A stretch of DNA of 64,000 bases, taken from assembly GCA_000526575.1 (NCBI GenBank), contig JAGI01000002.1:2713501-2777500 (forward strand), in the 5' to 3' direction. Below the pieces are notes generated by a model that did no database searches, was not told the origin of the DNA, and was given only the letters and a program-made list of their open reading frames with translations. This DNA comes from Clostridium sp. 12(A) (GTDB lineage: Bacteria; Bacillota; Clostridia; Lachnospirales; Lachnospiraceae). Below, piece after piece: positions 17,824 to 26,829 of the stretch (positions are counted from its first letter, which is position 1; every line of letters starts with the position of its first letter). A program made the translations under genes and the position numbers.

Positions 17824-19176
17824 TTATTTCTGGCTCATGATCTTATTGGCACCGTTGTAGAATTCTTCTGCAGCGGTAGCAGCGTCATAAGCACCGTAGC
17901 ATAACTGCTCCTGTACCTGATTTAATAGGTTGAATACCTCACTTGCTCCATCAGGCTGTGGTGGGTTGATCGGAGAACTGTTAGGAGTTACTACATCATT
18001 GATATAACGAATGATTTCCTGATTGATCTCATCCATCTTAGGAGAAAGCTCTTCTGCAATTTTGCTGGAAGCCGGAACTCCGCGCTCGCCTAACAAAATG
18101 TTATTAGCATCACTTGAATTGATAAGGAAGTTAAGGACTTTAACCGCCTCCTCTGCGTTCTTTGTATGGGAGCCAATGGAAAAGAACTGGCTGGATTTTA
18201 AGTAACCGGATTTCTTTGGATCAGGAGACGGCCATGTAGTCATACCAACAGTCACGCCTTCTGGTGCTGCCTTTTGAATGGCAGTCAGCTGATTGGAGTT
18301 TGCAAAAGCACACCAGGACATGGTTTCCGGGCTGGAGCCATAAACCATTGGGTCCTGCTCTACGGAGCCCACGGAGATTTCAGCAAATACGCCTGGATCG
18401 ATGAGCCAGCCCTCTTTTAATCCCCTGGTATACATCTCAAAGAATGGGATGTAATCTTCCTTTGTACCACCCATCTTTTTGTCTCCAAACAGCACAACAT
18501 CATAGGCTCTCATAAAGTAATCCAGATAAGTCTGGGCAGTTCCGTAAACAATGGAGGTCTTATAGCCGGTCTTTTCGTATACCTGACGGCAAAGGTCCTC
18601 AAACTCGTCAATGGTTAAATAATCCTTTACGGTAATTCCGTTCTGGTCAAGAAGTGTCTTGTTGTACATCATAGCCGGTGAATTGATGCCTGCGCAGATG
18701 GCATATACCCCTCCCTCTACCGTACCGGAAGCCATGGTATTCTCTGAGATATTTGACACATCGAGTGTCTTATCGTCTATGTATGGCTTTAAGTCTACCA
18801 GCAGATCATTTTTCACATACTGGTCAATGTACATATAATCCATCTGGACGATGTCCGGAATGGACTGGCCGGCTGCTGATGTGGCAAGCTTGTTCCAGTA
18901 ATCGGACCATTCAGAGAACTGTCCCTCAATGGTGATTCCCGGATTCTGCTCCGCGTACAGATCAAGTGCTGCCTGGGTCCTTTCATTACGAACCTGATTT
19001 CCCCACCAGCTCATGGTAAGCTTTCCCCCATCCTGCTTAGCCGCTGCTGTGGTAGTCTCTGTTTCCTTGGTGGTCTCAGGAGCCGCGGTTGTTGCGGAAG
19101 TCTTGCTTCCCCCACAGCCGGCCAGAGCTGCTGCTGCCAGAAGACCTGTCATGAGCAATGCCATTTTTTTCTTCAT
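17824..19176 (-). CDS. Sugar-binding lipoprotein of CUT1 ABC importer
   Basis: 450 residues. The signal peptide MKKKMALLMTGLLAA ends in the lipobox LAGC-G, followed by a Thr/Glu-rich linker (residues 25-48). Family-1 solute-binding features are LTMSWWGNQVRNERTQ near 52 and an IVQMDYMYIDQYV block near 115. Aromatic and acidic residues are plentiful, as in oligosaccharide binders. First gene of the importer operon, divergent from the YesM/YesN pair. A GH28 enzyme two genes downstream suggests pectin-derived substrates, which is inference. Confidence 0.92.
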   Translation of the reverse strand: MKKKMALLMTGLLAAAALAGCGGSKTSATTAAPETTKETETTTAAAKQDGGKLTMSWWGNQVRNERTQAALDLYAEQNPGITIEGQFSEWSDYWNKLATSAAGQSIPDIVQMDYMYIDQYVKNDLLVDLKPYIDDKTLDVSNISENTMASGTVEGGVYAICAGINSPAMMYNKTLLDQNGITVKDYLTIDEFEDLCRQVYEKTGYKTSIVYGTAQTYLDYFMRAYDVVLFGDKKMGGTKEDYIPFFEMYTRGLKEGWLIDPGVFAEISVGSVEQDPMVYGSSPETMSWCAFANSNQLTAIQKAAPEGVTVGMTTWPSPDPKKSGYLKSSQFFSIGSHTKNAEEAVKVLNFLINSSDANNILLGERGVPASSKIAEELSPKMDEINQEIIRYINDVVTPNSSPINPPQPDGASEVFNLLNQVQEQLCYGAYDAATAAEEFYNGANKIMSQK

Positions 19177-19214
19177 AATACCTTCCTCCTTGTTAACTCA
19201 TCTTAGGTAATTTC

Positions 19215-19243
19215 ATTATACGTTTTGCATCTGGGACGGTAAA
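19215..19243 (-). promoter_or_regulatory. Promoter of the sugar importer operon
   Basis: Minus strand TTTACC (19238-19243), 17-bp spacer, TATAAT (19215-19220). The -35 is poor, consistent with dependence on an activator bound just upstream. Confidence 0.6.
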
Positions 19244-19248
19244 TGTGC

Positions 19249-19281
19249 AAAACCGAGTTAGAAGTGGAAAAAACCGAGTTA
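19249..19281 (-). promoter_or_regulatory. Two 12-bp direct repeats, probable YesN-type response regulator site
   Basis: TAACTCGGTTTT (minus strand) occurs exactly twice, at 19249-19260 and 19270-19281. The centres are 21 bp apart (two helical turns), starting five bases upstream of the importer -35. This is the classic geometry of an AraC-type activator dimer. Confidence 0.65.
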
Positions 19282-19315
19282 TTTGTTTAAAATGTATATT
19301 TTCACAACTTATTAA

Positions 19316-19344
19316 TTGTATTTATTTCATATTTTGTATATAAT
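19316..19344 (+). promoter_or_regulatory. Promoter of the histidine kinase / response regulator operon
   Basis: Plus strand TTGTAT (19316-19321), 17-bp spacer, TATAAT (19339-19344), 43 bases before the ATG at 19388. Confidence 0.6.
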
Positions 19345-19387
19345 TTGGTTACAAGTTACTATAAAACCGGAACAAGAGGAGTACACC

Positions 19388-21163
19388 ATGAAATCCTTTC
19401 TCCGCAATTTATCCTTAAAAAAGAAGATTCAGTCCATCGTATTCTTAAGCATCCTGCTCTTAGCCTTTACATCCTACCTAAGCCTCCGTATCTCCTCCCA
19501 GGCCCATCAAAAGGTACTTCACCAGACGGTGGCCACCACTCTCTCCTTTTCTGCCCAGGAGTTAAACAACCGGCTGGAAAATATCCGCACCATGGCAGAT
19601 ATGCTGCTGGCCGACAATTCCATGCAAAAAAGCCTTGGGGTCTATAAGGATTCCTCTCAGACCCAGGACCGGACCATTGCTTACAAGACCCTTTATACTA
19701 CCTTAAATGAGTACTACTTTAATTTCCGTAAGAACAACATCAATTACATGAGCCTTTATCAGGGAAATATATCCGTTCATACCCATATCATGACGAAGGA
19801 AAAGCTTCCAAGTGAGATAAAGAATGATTTAATCAAACGAGCTGAGGAAGGAAAAGGAAAGACCTTATGGGTCACGGATTACAGCCAGGAATACGGTCTT
19901 TTTATGGTAAAGAATATCAGGCGGTCCCAGTTTTTAAAGCTGGATTCCATTGGAAATCTCATTGTGAACATTGATATCAATCAGCTGATGAACTCCTTTA
20001 CCAGCTCCAGCAGACTCAATGAAAAGGCGGTCTATATTCTATATCAGAACGGACATTTTATCTACAATTCTTCCGCCCTTCCGTCAGATCAGGCTCTGCT
20101 TCAAGGCTTTGATTCCAGATATGGGCGGGTCAATTTAGAATCAAACAATTATTTCTATGTAAAACGAAGCGTACCAGATCTTGGTTGGGATTTTGTGTGT
20201 ATGATTCCCTATAACGATATTGTGGAATCCCTCCAGGTAAGCTTCTATCTCTGCATTGTCATAACCATTGGAGCCATGGCTCTGGCCATGGCATTGTCCT
20301 CAGCCCTCATTGATTCCATTACAAGACACTTTAATATCCTTCTTCTTAAAATGAACAATCTGGCAGACGGGCAGAACCAGCAGCTTACCATACGCTACGA
20401 TTACAAGGAACGTTTTGATGAGGTAGGAATCTTACATACCCGCTTTGACCAGATGGTCTTAGCTGTCAATGAGCTTATCAGGACCAATTATCTTAATGAG
20501 ATACTTAAAAAAGAAGCTCAGCTTAAAGCCCTGGAAAACCAGATGAATCCCCACTTTTTATACAATACCTTAGAGTCCATTAACTGGAGGGCAAAGGCTC
20601 TTGGGGCCAGGGATATCTCTTCCATGGCGGAAGCCCTTGGAACCCTTCTAAGGATCACCCTGGACCAAAAAAGCAAGCAGGTGACCTTACGCAGGGAGCT
20701 TGAGATGGTCCAGTGCTATATGACCATTCAAAAGTACCGGTATGAGGACCGTCTGGAATACCAGGTGATGGTGCCTCCAGAGCTTCTTGACTTAAGTGTC
20801 TTAAAGCTCACCCTTCAGCCCCTGGTTGAAAATGCAATCCGTTACGGTCTGGAAGAAAATACGGAAGGCTGTCAGATTCGGATTATTGCAGCCATTACGG
20901 ACGGAGTCCTATCCGTTTCTGTCATGAACAACGGCTCCCAGTTTGAAGACAACCTGTTAGAAAAGCTAAGATACCATCAGATTACCCCCCATGGCTTTGG
21001 AATAGGGCTTCTTAACATCCAGGAGCGCATGAAACTGACCTACGGCTCTGCCGGAAGCCTTTCCCTATATAATGAAAAGGAACAAGCCGTTGCAAAGCTT
21101 TCCTTTCCCCTGTCAAGTGATCAGGAGGAAGATGGCTGCCAGAAAGGAGAGATATCATGCTAA
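19388..21163 (+). CDS. YesM-type sensor histidine kinase
   Basis: 591 residues from ATG 19388, which has GAGGAG 6 bases upstream. An N-terminal membrane helix (about residues 14-34), a large extracellular sensor region and a second helix near residue 290 are followed by HAMP. The His_kinase domain has the phospho-acceptor block NQMNPHFLYNTLESINW and ATP-binding motifs LQPLVENAIRYGLE and GFGIGLLNIQERM. It is expected to sense an extracellular sugar and phosphorylate the response regulator that overlaps it by 7 bases. Confidence 0.94.
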   Translation: MKSFLRNLSLKKKIQSIVFLSILLLAFTSYLSLRISSQAHQKVLHQTVATTLSFSAQELNNRLENIRTMADMLLADNSMQKSLGVYKDSSQTQDRTIAYKTLYTTLNEYYFNFRKNNINYMSLYQGNISVHTHIMTKEKLPSEIKNDLIKRAEEGKGKTLWVTDYSQEYGLFMVKNIRRSQFLKLDSIGNLIVNIDINQLMNSFTSSSRLNEKAVYILYQNGHFIYNSSALPSDQALLQGFDSRYGRVNLESNNYFYVKRSVPDLGWDFVCMIPYNDIVESLQVSFYLCIVITIGAMALAMALSSALIDSITRHFNILLLKMNNLADGQNQQLTIRYDYKERFDEVGILHTRFDQMVLAVNELIRTNYLNEILKKEAQLKALENQMNPHFLYNTLESINWRAKALGARDISSMAEALGTLLRITLDQKSKQVTLRRELEMVQCYMTIQKYRYEDRLEYQVMVPPELLDLSVLKLTLQPLVENAIRYGLEENTEGCQIRIIAAITDGVLSVSVMNNGSQFEDNLLEKLRYHQITPHGFGIGLLNIQERMKLTYGSAGSLSLYNEKEQAVAKLSFPLSSDQEEDGCQKGEISC

Positions 21164-22689
21164 AGTTAATGATTGCCGACGATGAGCGAATGATCCGGGA
21201 ATCCATTTCTTCCCTCATCGACTGGAACAGTCTTGGAATTGAGTTAATCGGTACCTGCAGCGACGGGATCGAGGCTTATAACATGATTCTTGATGAGACT
21301 CCAGATATTGTGCTCACCGACATTAGAATGCCAGGTTTATCGGGCCTTGAGCTGGTGGAAAGAATCTCACAGACAGACCTTGGCACCCAGTTTATTATTC
21401 TCTCCGGCTTTGGAGAATTTAAGTATGCCAAGCAGGCCATGAAATTCCGGGTCCACCATTATCTTCTAAAACCCTGCAACGAGGGACAGATCATAGAAAG
21501 CATGAAGGATGTGGTAAAGGAATACTATCACCGCCGGGCGTTCCAGGATTTAAAGGAGAGGCAGAAGGCCCTGACCCACAATCTTCATTACAGCGTACTG
21601 GCAAATATCATCAACGAGCGGATTTTTCTTCAGGAATCACCGGAGCGGGCCTGGGATTCCTATTCCGGCTTCATGGATTTTTTTAATACCGGGTATGAGA
21701 TGTGTTATCTTCATTATCTGGAGGAGGAACATCTAACATCAGTTCTCAATCAGGTTTCCTTCTACATGATGGAGCACGCGCCAGGAATTACGGTTTACAG
21801 CATTTATGTGAAGAACACCCTGATCCTGTTTTTTGAAAGCCATCAGGTTTCCTATGATAAGCTGGATGCCTTTATGATGTCACTGTCTCCCCATAAGGCT
21901 TTCACAGAGCTTTCCTATGTAAGAGCGACTTATGCCAGTCTTTCTGGCTTAATTGAGACTCTCACCGGTAAAATCGAGAGGTACGGAATGATATATTTCA
22001 TGAATGGCCTGCAGCCCGTTCCCATCTGTAACTACAAGAACCTGATTTCAAAGATTGAACAGCTTACTACCTCCCTGATGCAGTCAGAAGACTCAGATTC
22101 TGGCAATGCCTCCTTAGAGGAGCTTTTGAATACCATTAAAAATATCGGAAACCTGGATTTTCTAAAGCAGACAGCCTCCCGAATGGTCATTAAATTCACA
22201 ACAGGAAATCGGTATTATTCCACTTTGGAAGCTACAGAATATTTAATGACCTTAAACGAACAGACACATATAGAGGTCCTAAAAAACATGCTCATAGAGA
22301 AAATTCTGCACATTATGGAACAGCCCCATGAAAATCCCCAGTGCTGCAGTCCGTTCATCGAAAAAGTCAAGCAATGTGTAGAAAATAACTTAAGTAACCC
22401 TAATCTGACCTTAAAGTGGATTGCAGAAAATTATCTTTTCATGAATGTGGATTATGTCAGTGCCCGTTTTATCAAGGAAACAAAGCAGAAATTCTCCAAC
22501 TACTTAGCAACGATTCGCATTCAAAAGGCAAAGCAGCTGTTAACAGAAGGGAATGCAGAACAGATTCAATGGGTGGCGGAACAGGTGGGCTGTGGGAATA
22601 ATCCCCAATATTTCAGCCAGATTTTCAAAAAGCATACTGGCATGACGCCCAGTGCCTATGTGAAACGCTTAAATGGAGGGGAAAAATAA
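21157..22689 (+). CDS. YesN-type response regulator with AraC DNA-binding domain
   Basis: 510 residues. The receiver domain (1-120) has acidic residues in MIADDERMIRES, phospho-acceptor Asp in DIVLTDIRMPG and Lys in HHYLLKPCNE. A long middle region of unknown fold follows. The C-terminal AraC/XylS domain (about 405-505) contains two helix-turn-helix motifs and the ending QYFSQIFKKHTGMTPSAYVK. It probably activates the divergent importer by binding the 21-bp-spaced repeats. Start overlaps the kinase gene; AAAGGAG precedes it. Confidence 0.94.
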   Translation: MLKLMIADDERMIRESISSLIDWNSLGIELIGTCSDGIEAYNMILDETPDIVLTDIRMPGLSGLELVERISQTDLGTQFIILSGFGEFKYAKQAMKFRVHHYLLKPCNEGQIIESMKDVVKEYYHRRAFQDLKERQKALTHNLHYSVLANIINERIFLQESPERAWDSYSGFMDFFNTGYEMCYLHYLEEEHLTSVLNQVSFYMMEHAPGITVYSIYVKNTLILFFESHQVSYDKLDAFMMSLSPHKAFTELSYVRATYASLSGLIETLTGKIERYGMIYFMNGLQPVPICNYKNLISKIEQLTTSLMQSEDSDSGNASLEELLNTIKNIGNLDFLKQTASRMVIKFTTGNRYYSTLEATEYLMTLNEQTHIEVLKNMLIEKILHIMEQPHENPQCCSPFIEKVKQCVENNLSNPNLTLKWIAENYLFMNVDYVSARFIKETKQKFSNYLATIRIQKAKQLLTEGNAEQIQWVAEQVGCGNNPQYFSQIFKKHTGMTPSAYVKRLNGGEK

Positions 22690-22691
22690 AA

Positions 22692-22730
22692 GATGCCCTG
22701 ACCAGTCGTTTCGACTGCTGTCAGGGCATC
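22692..22730. terminator. Bidirectional terminator
   Basis: GATGCCCTGAC pairs with GTCAGGGCATC, with an inner CAGTCG/CGACTG stem, between the convergent ends of the response regulator (22689) and the isomerase-like gene (22760). Confidence 0.8.
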
Positions 22731-22759
22731 CTTTATGGTATTTATTATGATTCCATTTA

Positions 22760-23608
22760 CTAAATTCTCTCAAGAATCTTACGAAGTGCTTCACAGGCAA
22801 TGGTAAATGCCTCTTCCCCACTCAGCTTTTTCTTCTCTCCTGCACTCTGCTCCAGGGAGCTAAAGCCTGCAAAGTCAGCCAGATGAGGCTCCAGAGATAA
22901 AAATCCCTGATATCCACTGTCCTTTAACATCTTAAGAATCTTTTCCACATTTCCATCTCCATGACCTGCCGGAACTACGCTGCCATCAGACCAAAGAGCA
23001 TCCTTGATGTGAATGTAAGCAATGTATGGCTTTAACATCTCATAAGCAGAGAGTGTATCCTGCTTACACTGGACAAAGTTTGCAAAATCAAACACAGCCT
23101 TAAAATGTTCCCCATAAAATTCCTTCATCAGCTCCAGGCAGCGGTCTGCCACATCACCATAGATATCCTTTTCATTTTCATGAAGAAGAATGATATTACT
23201 TGCCTTGGCATAATCCACAAACTGACCTAACTGGTCCATGACTTTTCCATGATAAGGATCATAGCTTTCATGTTCCGGCATGAAGAAGCTGAACATACGG
23301 ATATAGGGCGTCTCCATCTCATGTGCAATCTCCACGGTATGCTTATAAAGCTCCATGTGAGATGCAAAATCATCGGTAATCTTAATCTTTCCAATAGGAG
23401 AACCTACGGAAGATAACTGGATTCCAGACTCGTCTAACTGCTTTTTAATTTCCCTTGCTTCATTTATGGAGTAATCCACCAGACCTTTTCCGTTTACTCC
23501 GCGCATCTCCACATGATTCATTTGAAGTTTTTTTAACACCTCAATCTGCTTGCCTAAATTCGTATCAATTTCATCCGCAAACCCGGATAACTGAATTCCT
23601 TCCCACAT
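22760..23608 (-). CDS. Sugar phosphate isomerase/epimerase-like TIM barrel protein
   Basis: 282 residues of the AP-endonuclease-2/xylose-isomerase-like family. Typical metal-site blocks are ILLHENEKDIYGD near residue 140, FKAVFDFANFVQ near 170, AYIHIKDALW near 200, and FLSLEPHL near 240. Members epimerise or isomerise keto-sugars and inososes. Last gene of an operon with two Gfo/Idh/MocA oxidoreductases, an arrangement typical of 3-keto-sugar or inositol-like epimerisation pathways. ATG 23608 has an AAAGGAG site. Substrate unknown. Confidence 0.85.
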   Translation of the reverse strand: MWEGIQLSGFADEIDTNLGKQIEVLKKLQMNHVEMRGVNGKGLVDYSINEAREIKKQLDESGIQLSSVGSPIGKIKITDDFASHMELYKHTVEIAHEMETPYIRMFSFFMPEHESYDPYHGKVMDQLGQFVDYAKASNIILLHENEKDIYGDVADRCLELMKEFYGEHFKAVFDFANFVQCKQDTLSAYEMLKPYIAYIHIKDALWSDGSVVPAGHGDGNVEKILKMLKDSGYQGFLSLEPHLADFAGFSSLEQSAGEKKKLSGEEAFTIACEALRKILERI

Positions 23609-23680
23609 TATCGTTTCTCCTTTTTCATTGTTGCATCAATTGTTTCATAATTATATTTTTTCGAATTAGTTTGTATAATA

Positions 23681-24835
23681 TTAATAACTTCCCTCTGTGC
23701 TGAACACCACTCCTGTGCCTTCCTTTTTCTTAGATGCCATACGGCGCTTCGTAAGCTCCTCTAAGAAGAGGTCTTCATCAAATGGAAGTTCAATGTCTTT
23801 CTCCTGCCAGCTGGATAAATGCATAGCATTTGATAAGGTCAGTCCGTTGATACCCTCCACACCGTCTGCCACAAGAGGAGTCCCATGAAGAATCCGATTG
23901 GCAAATGCCTTAATAACTCCCATATGCTGCTCATTGAGTCCATCTGTTTCCACCTCGGTTATGGTGCATTCCGGAGTATCAAAGCCGCCTTTTGCTGTTT
24001 TACAGAAGGTACGCTCATTCTCTGACAGCTTATAAAGTGTCAGCTTGTTATCTTCGCATACCAGCTTGCCCATCTCCAGGGTGACTTCAAATCGGTTGGT
24101 CCCAGGGGCGTCTGCTGTGGTGGTAACAAAAACGCCGGTTGCTCCATTGGGATATTCCATATAGGCGGTCACATCGTCTTCCACTTCAATGTCATGCCAT
24201 TTTCCATTGTGGCAGAAAGCCCTTACCTTGCTTGGCATTCCACAAATCCACTGGATTAAGTCCATATTGTGGGGGCACTGATTCAGTAAAACTCCGCCGC
24301 CTTCCCCATCCCACGTAGCTCTCCAGCTTCCGGAATCGTAATAGGACTGGGTGCGGTACCAGTCGGTTACGATCCAATTCACTCTCTTAATGGCCCCAAG
24401 CTCTCCTCCGGTTACCAGCTCATGCATCTTCCGGTAGATGCTGTTGGTTCTCTGATTGAACATCATGGCAAACACCCGGTCACTCTTTTTTGCCGCCTCA
24501 TTCATCTCCCGTACCTGCTTGGTGTAAACACCGGCTGGCTTTTCACAAAGTACATGAAGACCATGATTTAAGGCATATATTGTAAGCTCCGGATGCTGAT
24601 AATGAGGAACTACAATCAGTACTGCATCGCAGGTTCCGGAATCAATTAATTCGGTTCCTTCCTCAAAGATTGCCACGGATTCCGGCAGATGTTCTTTCGC
24701 CCAGGTCCTCCGGCTCTCCTGTCTGTCTGCCACTGCAGTGATTGTCAGCTGAGAAAGCTCCGCTTCCAATATGTTCTTTACATGTCCTGACCCCATATTT
24801 CCAATTCCAATAATTCCAAGTCTCACCTGTTCCAT
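23681..24835 (-). CDS. Gfo/Idh/MocA-family oxidoreductase (second copy)
   Basis: About 384 residues. N-terminal Rossmann motif GIIGIGNMGSGH, EKP signature LCEKPAGVYTK near residue 95, and LLNQCPHNMDLIQWICG near 185 with the catalytic-site His. The first ATG (24841) overlaps the upstream stop but lies only 2 bases after AAGGAG. The next ATG, at 24835, has an 8-base spacing and is preferred. It likely interconverts hydroxyl and keto groups of a sugar with NAD(P). The sequence differs clearly from the adjacent paralogue, so this is not a recent duplication. Confidence 0.88.
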   Translation of the reverse strand: MEQVRLGIIGIGNMGSGHVKNILEAELSQLTITAVADRQESRRTWAKEHLPESVAIFEEGTELIDSGTCDAVLIVVPHYQHPELTIYALNHGLHVLCEKPAGVYTKQVREMNEAAKKSDRVFAMMFNQRTNSIYRKMHELVTGGELGAIKRVNWIVTDWYRTQSYYDSGSWRATWDGEGGGVLLNQCPHNMDLIQWICGMPSKVRAFCHNGKWHDIEVEDDVTAYMEYPNGATGVFVTTTADAPGTNRFEVTLEMGKLVCEDNKLTLYKLSENERTFCKTAKGGFDTPECTITEVETDGLNEQHMGVIKAFANRILHGTPLVADGVEGINGLTLSNAMHLSSWQEKDIELPFDEDLFLEELTKRRMASKKKEGTGVVFSTEGSY

Positions 24836-24837
24836 CG

Positions 24838-25857
24838 TCATCTCTCCTTATTTCTTGCTGAATCATAAATATCCATTACTGTAAAGAATGTGTTTTCCAC
24901 AGAGGAAAGGTCATTGCCATAAGCTTCTTTCGTCAGTAAGCAGTGATAAAAGTCCCTGATGCAGGCTTCATGTCCTCTGCCCCAGTATTCCTTTCCCGGA
25001 GCCAGCCCCTTTGCTGCCTGAAAATAAACCGGCTCTTCGTCTTCCCAGGTCCTGTACCAGACGGAACCACCTTCCAGCCTGATTACTCCCTTTTCACATA
25101 CCAGTTCAATAAAAACAGGAGCATCGTATCCAAAAGCGGTTGTCGCGTAAAATGTTGCACGAACCGGGTCATCCCCTTTCGTAAACTCCATATACGCCTC
25201 TACCATATCCTCCACCTCTATCACACATTTCAAATGGTGGTTTCTGATGGTTGCCTCCGTCCTTACAGGCCTTCCAAGCCAGTGCAGCAAAAGATCCAGG
25301 GTATGAATGGACTGGTTCATTAAAGCTCCACCCCCCTCCGTCTGGAGGCTTCCCCGCCATTCGCTTTCCGTATAATAGGACTGCCCCCGGTTCCAGGTAA
25401 CAAAGGCTCTTCCCCCCTTTACCTTTCCCAGAATCTCCTCCTTTAAGATACGGCTGACCTCTTTTGTAGTCTCGTTATAGCGGTTCTGAAAGCAGATGCC
25501 AAGTCTTCCCTTGCTTGATTGTTCCGCCTTTGAAAGCCTGACAAACTGCTCTCTGGTGATGGCTGGCGGTTTCTCCATAAATACGGAAATCCCCTTCTCT
25601 AATCCTTCCACTGCCAAGTCCGTGTGGCAGAAATGAGGCGTACAGATGTGGACCGCCTCTAAATCCTCCTTTTGAAGCATCTCTTCCAAAGATTCATAAG
25701 CTCTTCCCTCACCACCGGTATATTCCTTTGAATATTCCTCCGCCCGTTCCTTATGGATATCTGCAAACGCACAAAGACTGACCCCCGAAAGTCCATTTAG
25801 GCTCATGGCATGAACCCTTCCAATGCTACCGCACCCAACGATACCAACCCGAACCAT
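24838..25857 (-). CDS. Gfo/Idh/MocA-family oxidoreductase (first copy)
   Basis: 339 residues from ATG 25857. A longer reading to 25950 lacks a ribosome site and would run through the promoter. Rossmann motif GIVGCGSIGRVHAMSL, EKP motif FMEKPPAITRE near residue 95, and GGALMNQSIHTLDLLLHWLG near 175. First gene of a three-gene operon divergent from an AraC regulator. Together with the second oxidoreductase and the TIM-barrel isomerase it probably carries out oxidation, epimerisation and reduction of an unusual sugar. Confidence 0.88.
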   Translation of the reverse strand: MVRVGIVGCGSIGRVHAMSLNGLSGVSLCAFADIHKERAEEYSKEYTGGEGRAYESLEEMLQKEDLEAVHICTPHFCHTDLAVEGLEKGISVFMEKPPAITREQFVRLSKAEQSSKGRLGICFQNRYNETTKEVSRILKEEILGKVKGGRAFVTWNRGQSYYTESEWRGSLQTEGGGALMNQSIHTLDLLLHWLGRPVRTEATIRNHHLKCVIEVEDMVEAYMEFTKGDDPVRATFYATTAFGYDAPVFIELVCEKGVIRLEGGSVWYRTWEDEEPVYFQAAKGLAPGKEYWGRGHEACIRDFYHCLLTKEAYGNDLSSVENTFFTVMDIYDSARNKER

Positions 25858-25899
25858 AATTCCATCCCCTTTTCTTTTTGCTGTTTCTATGATAGATTT

Positions 25900-25960
25900 A
25901 TTATATACTTTCTTTAACGCAATTTGTTTGCGTAGATTGACTAGAAACATGCGTAGATTG
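25900..25960 (-). promoter_or_regulatory. Promoter of the oxidoreductase operon with AraC-type direct repeats
   Basis: Minus strand -10 TATAAT at 25900-25905. The -35 position (25923-25928) is AACAAA, i.e. poor. Immediately upstream are two exact copies of CAATCTACGCA (minus strand) at 25929-25939 and 25950-25960, 21 bp apart. The layout mirrors that at 19215-19281 and predicts activation by the adjacent AraC protein. Confidence 0.65.
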
Positions 25961-25979
25961 TCTTTTTAAGGAGGCTCCC

Positions 25980-26825
25980 ATGAAAAAGGAAAATCTTTAT
26001 CATTACAGTGAATTTTCAGAACCCTTCAGCTGCGACTTTACCACCAGCCATGCCGCAGGAAATGTGGATTTTCATATGCATAACAGCCATGAAATCTATC
26101 TTCTTTTAGACGGACATATCCAGTATTTTGTGGAAAATGCCTGCTATGATATGAGTCCGGGCAATTTAATCCTTTTCTCCAACCGGGAAATACACAAAGC
26201 CATCAATTCCAGCAACGTGCCCTTTACCCGCCTTGTGATTCACGTGAATCCTGCCTTTATCCGTCCTTACTCTACTCCCAATACCAATCTCCTTGATTGT
26301 TTCCATCGGGAGCCGGGAGTAAACAATTTAATTCTTCTGCCAAAGGAAGATTATCAATCCATGATTTCCATGGCAGAGACCTTAAAAAAGGCAATAAAAA
26401 ATCGCGGCTCTTACGGCAGCGATTTAACAGAGATTACGACCTTGCTCCAAATATTGGTTTTAATTAACAAAGCATATAAAAAGACCGGTTCTAAAAATAC
26501 CTCTCCAAGACCTCATAAGGCCCAGGCCATTATGAACTATATTGATGAGAACTTAACAACTCCCATGACACTGGATTCTATTTCCCATGCCCTGGCTCTT
26601 GATAAGTATTATTTAAGCCACTTATTCAAATCGGAAACAGAAAGCAGCATCTTCCAGTACATTGTTGTAAAACGGGTAGCCCTGGCAAAGGAGCTTTTGC
26701 TAAAGGGCCACACCGTTTCCGAAGCCTGCTATCTATCCGGCTTTCATGATTATTCCAACTTTATCCGTACCTTCCGCCAAACCACTGGCTGCACGCCGGG
26801 ACAGTTCAAACGGCTGAACCAGTAA
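25980..26825 (+). CDS. AraC-family regulator with N-terminal cupin sensor
   Basis: 281 residues. The N-terminal cupin has DFHMHNSHEIYLLLDGH near residue 35 and a YDMSPGNLILFSN block. The C-terminal double helix-turn-helix (about 180-278) ends DYSNFIRTFRQTTGCTPGQF. AAGGAGG lies seven bases before the ATG. Divergent from the oxidoreductase/isomerase operon, its probable target. It converges with the DUF6062-like gene, with four bases between them and no terminator. Confidence 0.92.
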   Translation: MKKENLYHYSEFSEPFSCDFTTSHAAGNVDFHMHNSHEIYLLLDGHIQYFVENACYDMSPGNLILFSNREIHKAINSSNVPFTRLVIHVNPAFIRPYSTPNTNLLDCFHREPGVNNLILLPKEDYQSMISMAETLKKAIKNRGSYGSDLTEITTLLQILVLINKAYKKTGSKNTSPRPHKAQAIMNYIDENLTTPMTLDSISHALALDKYYLSHLFKSETESSIFQYIVVKRVALAKELLLKGHTVSEACYLSGFHDYSNFIRTFRQTTGCTPGQFKRLNQ

Positions 26826-26829
26826 GGAG

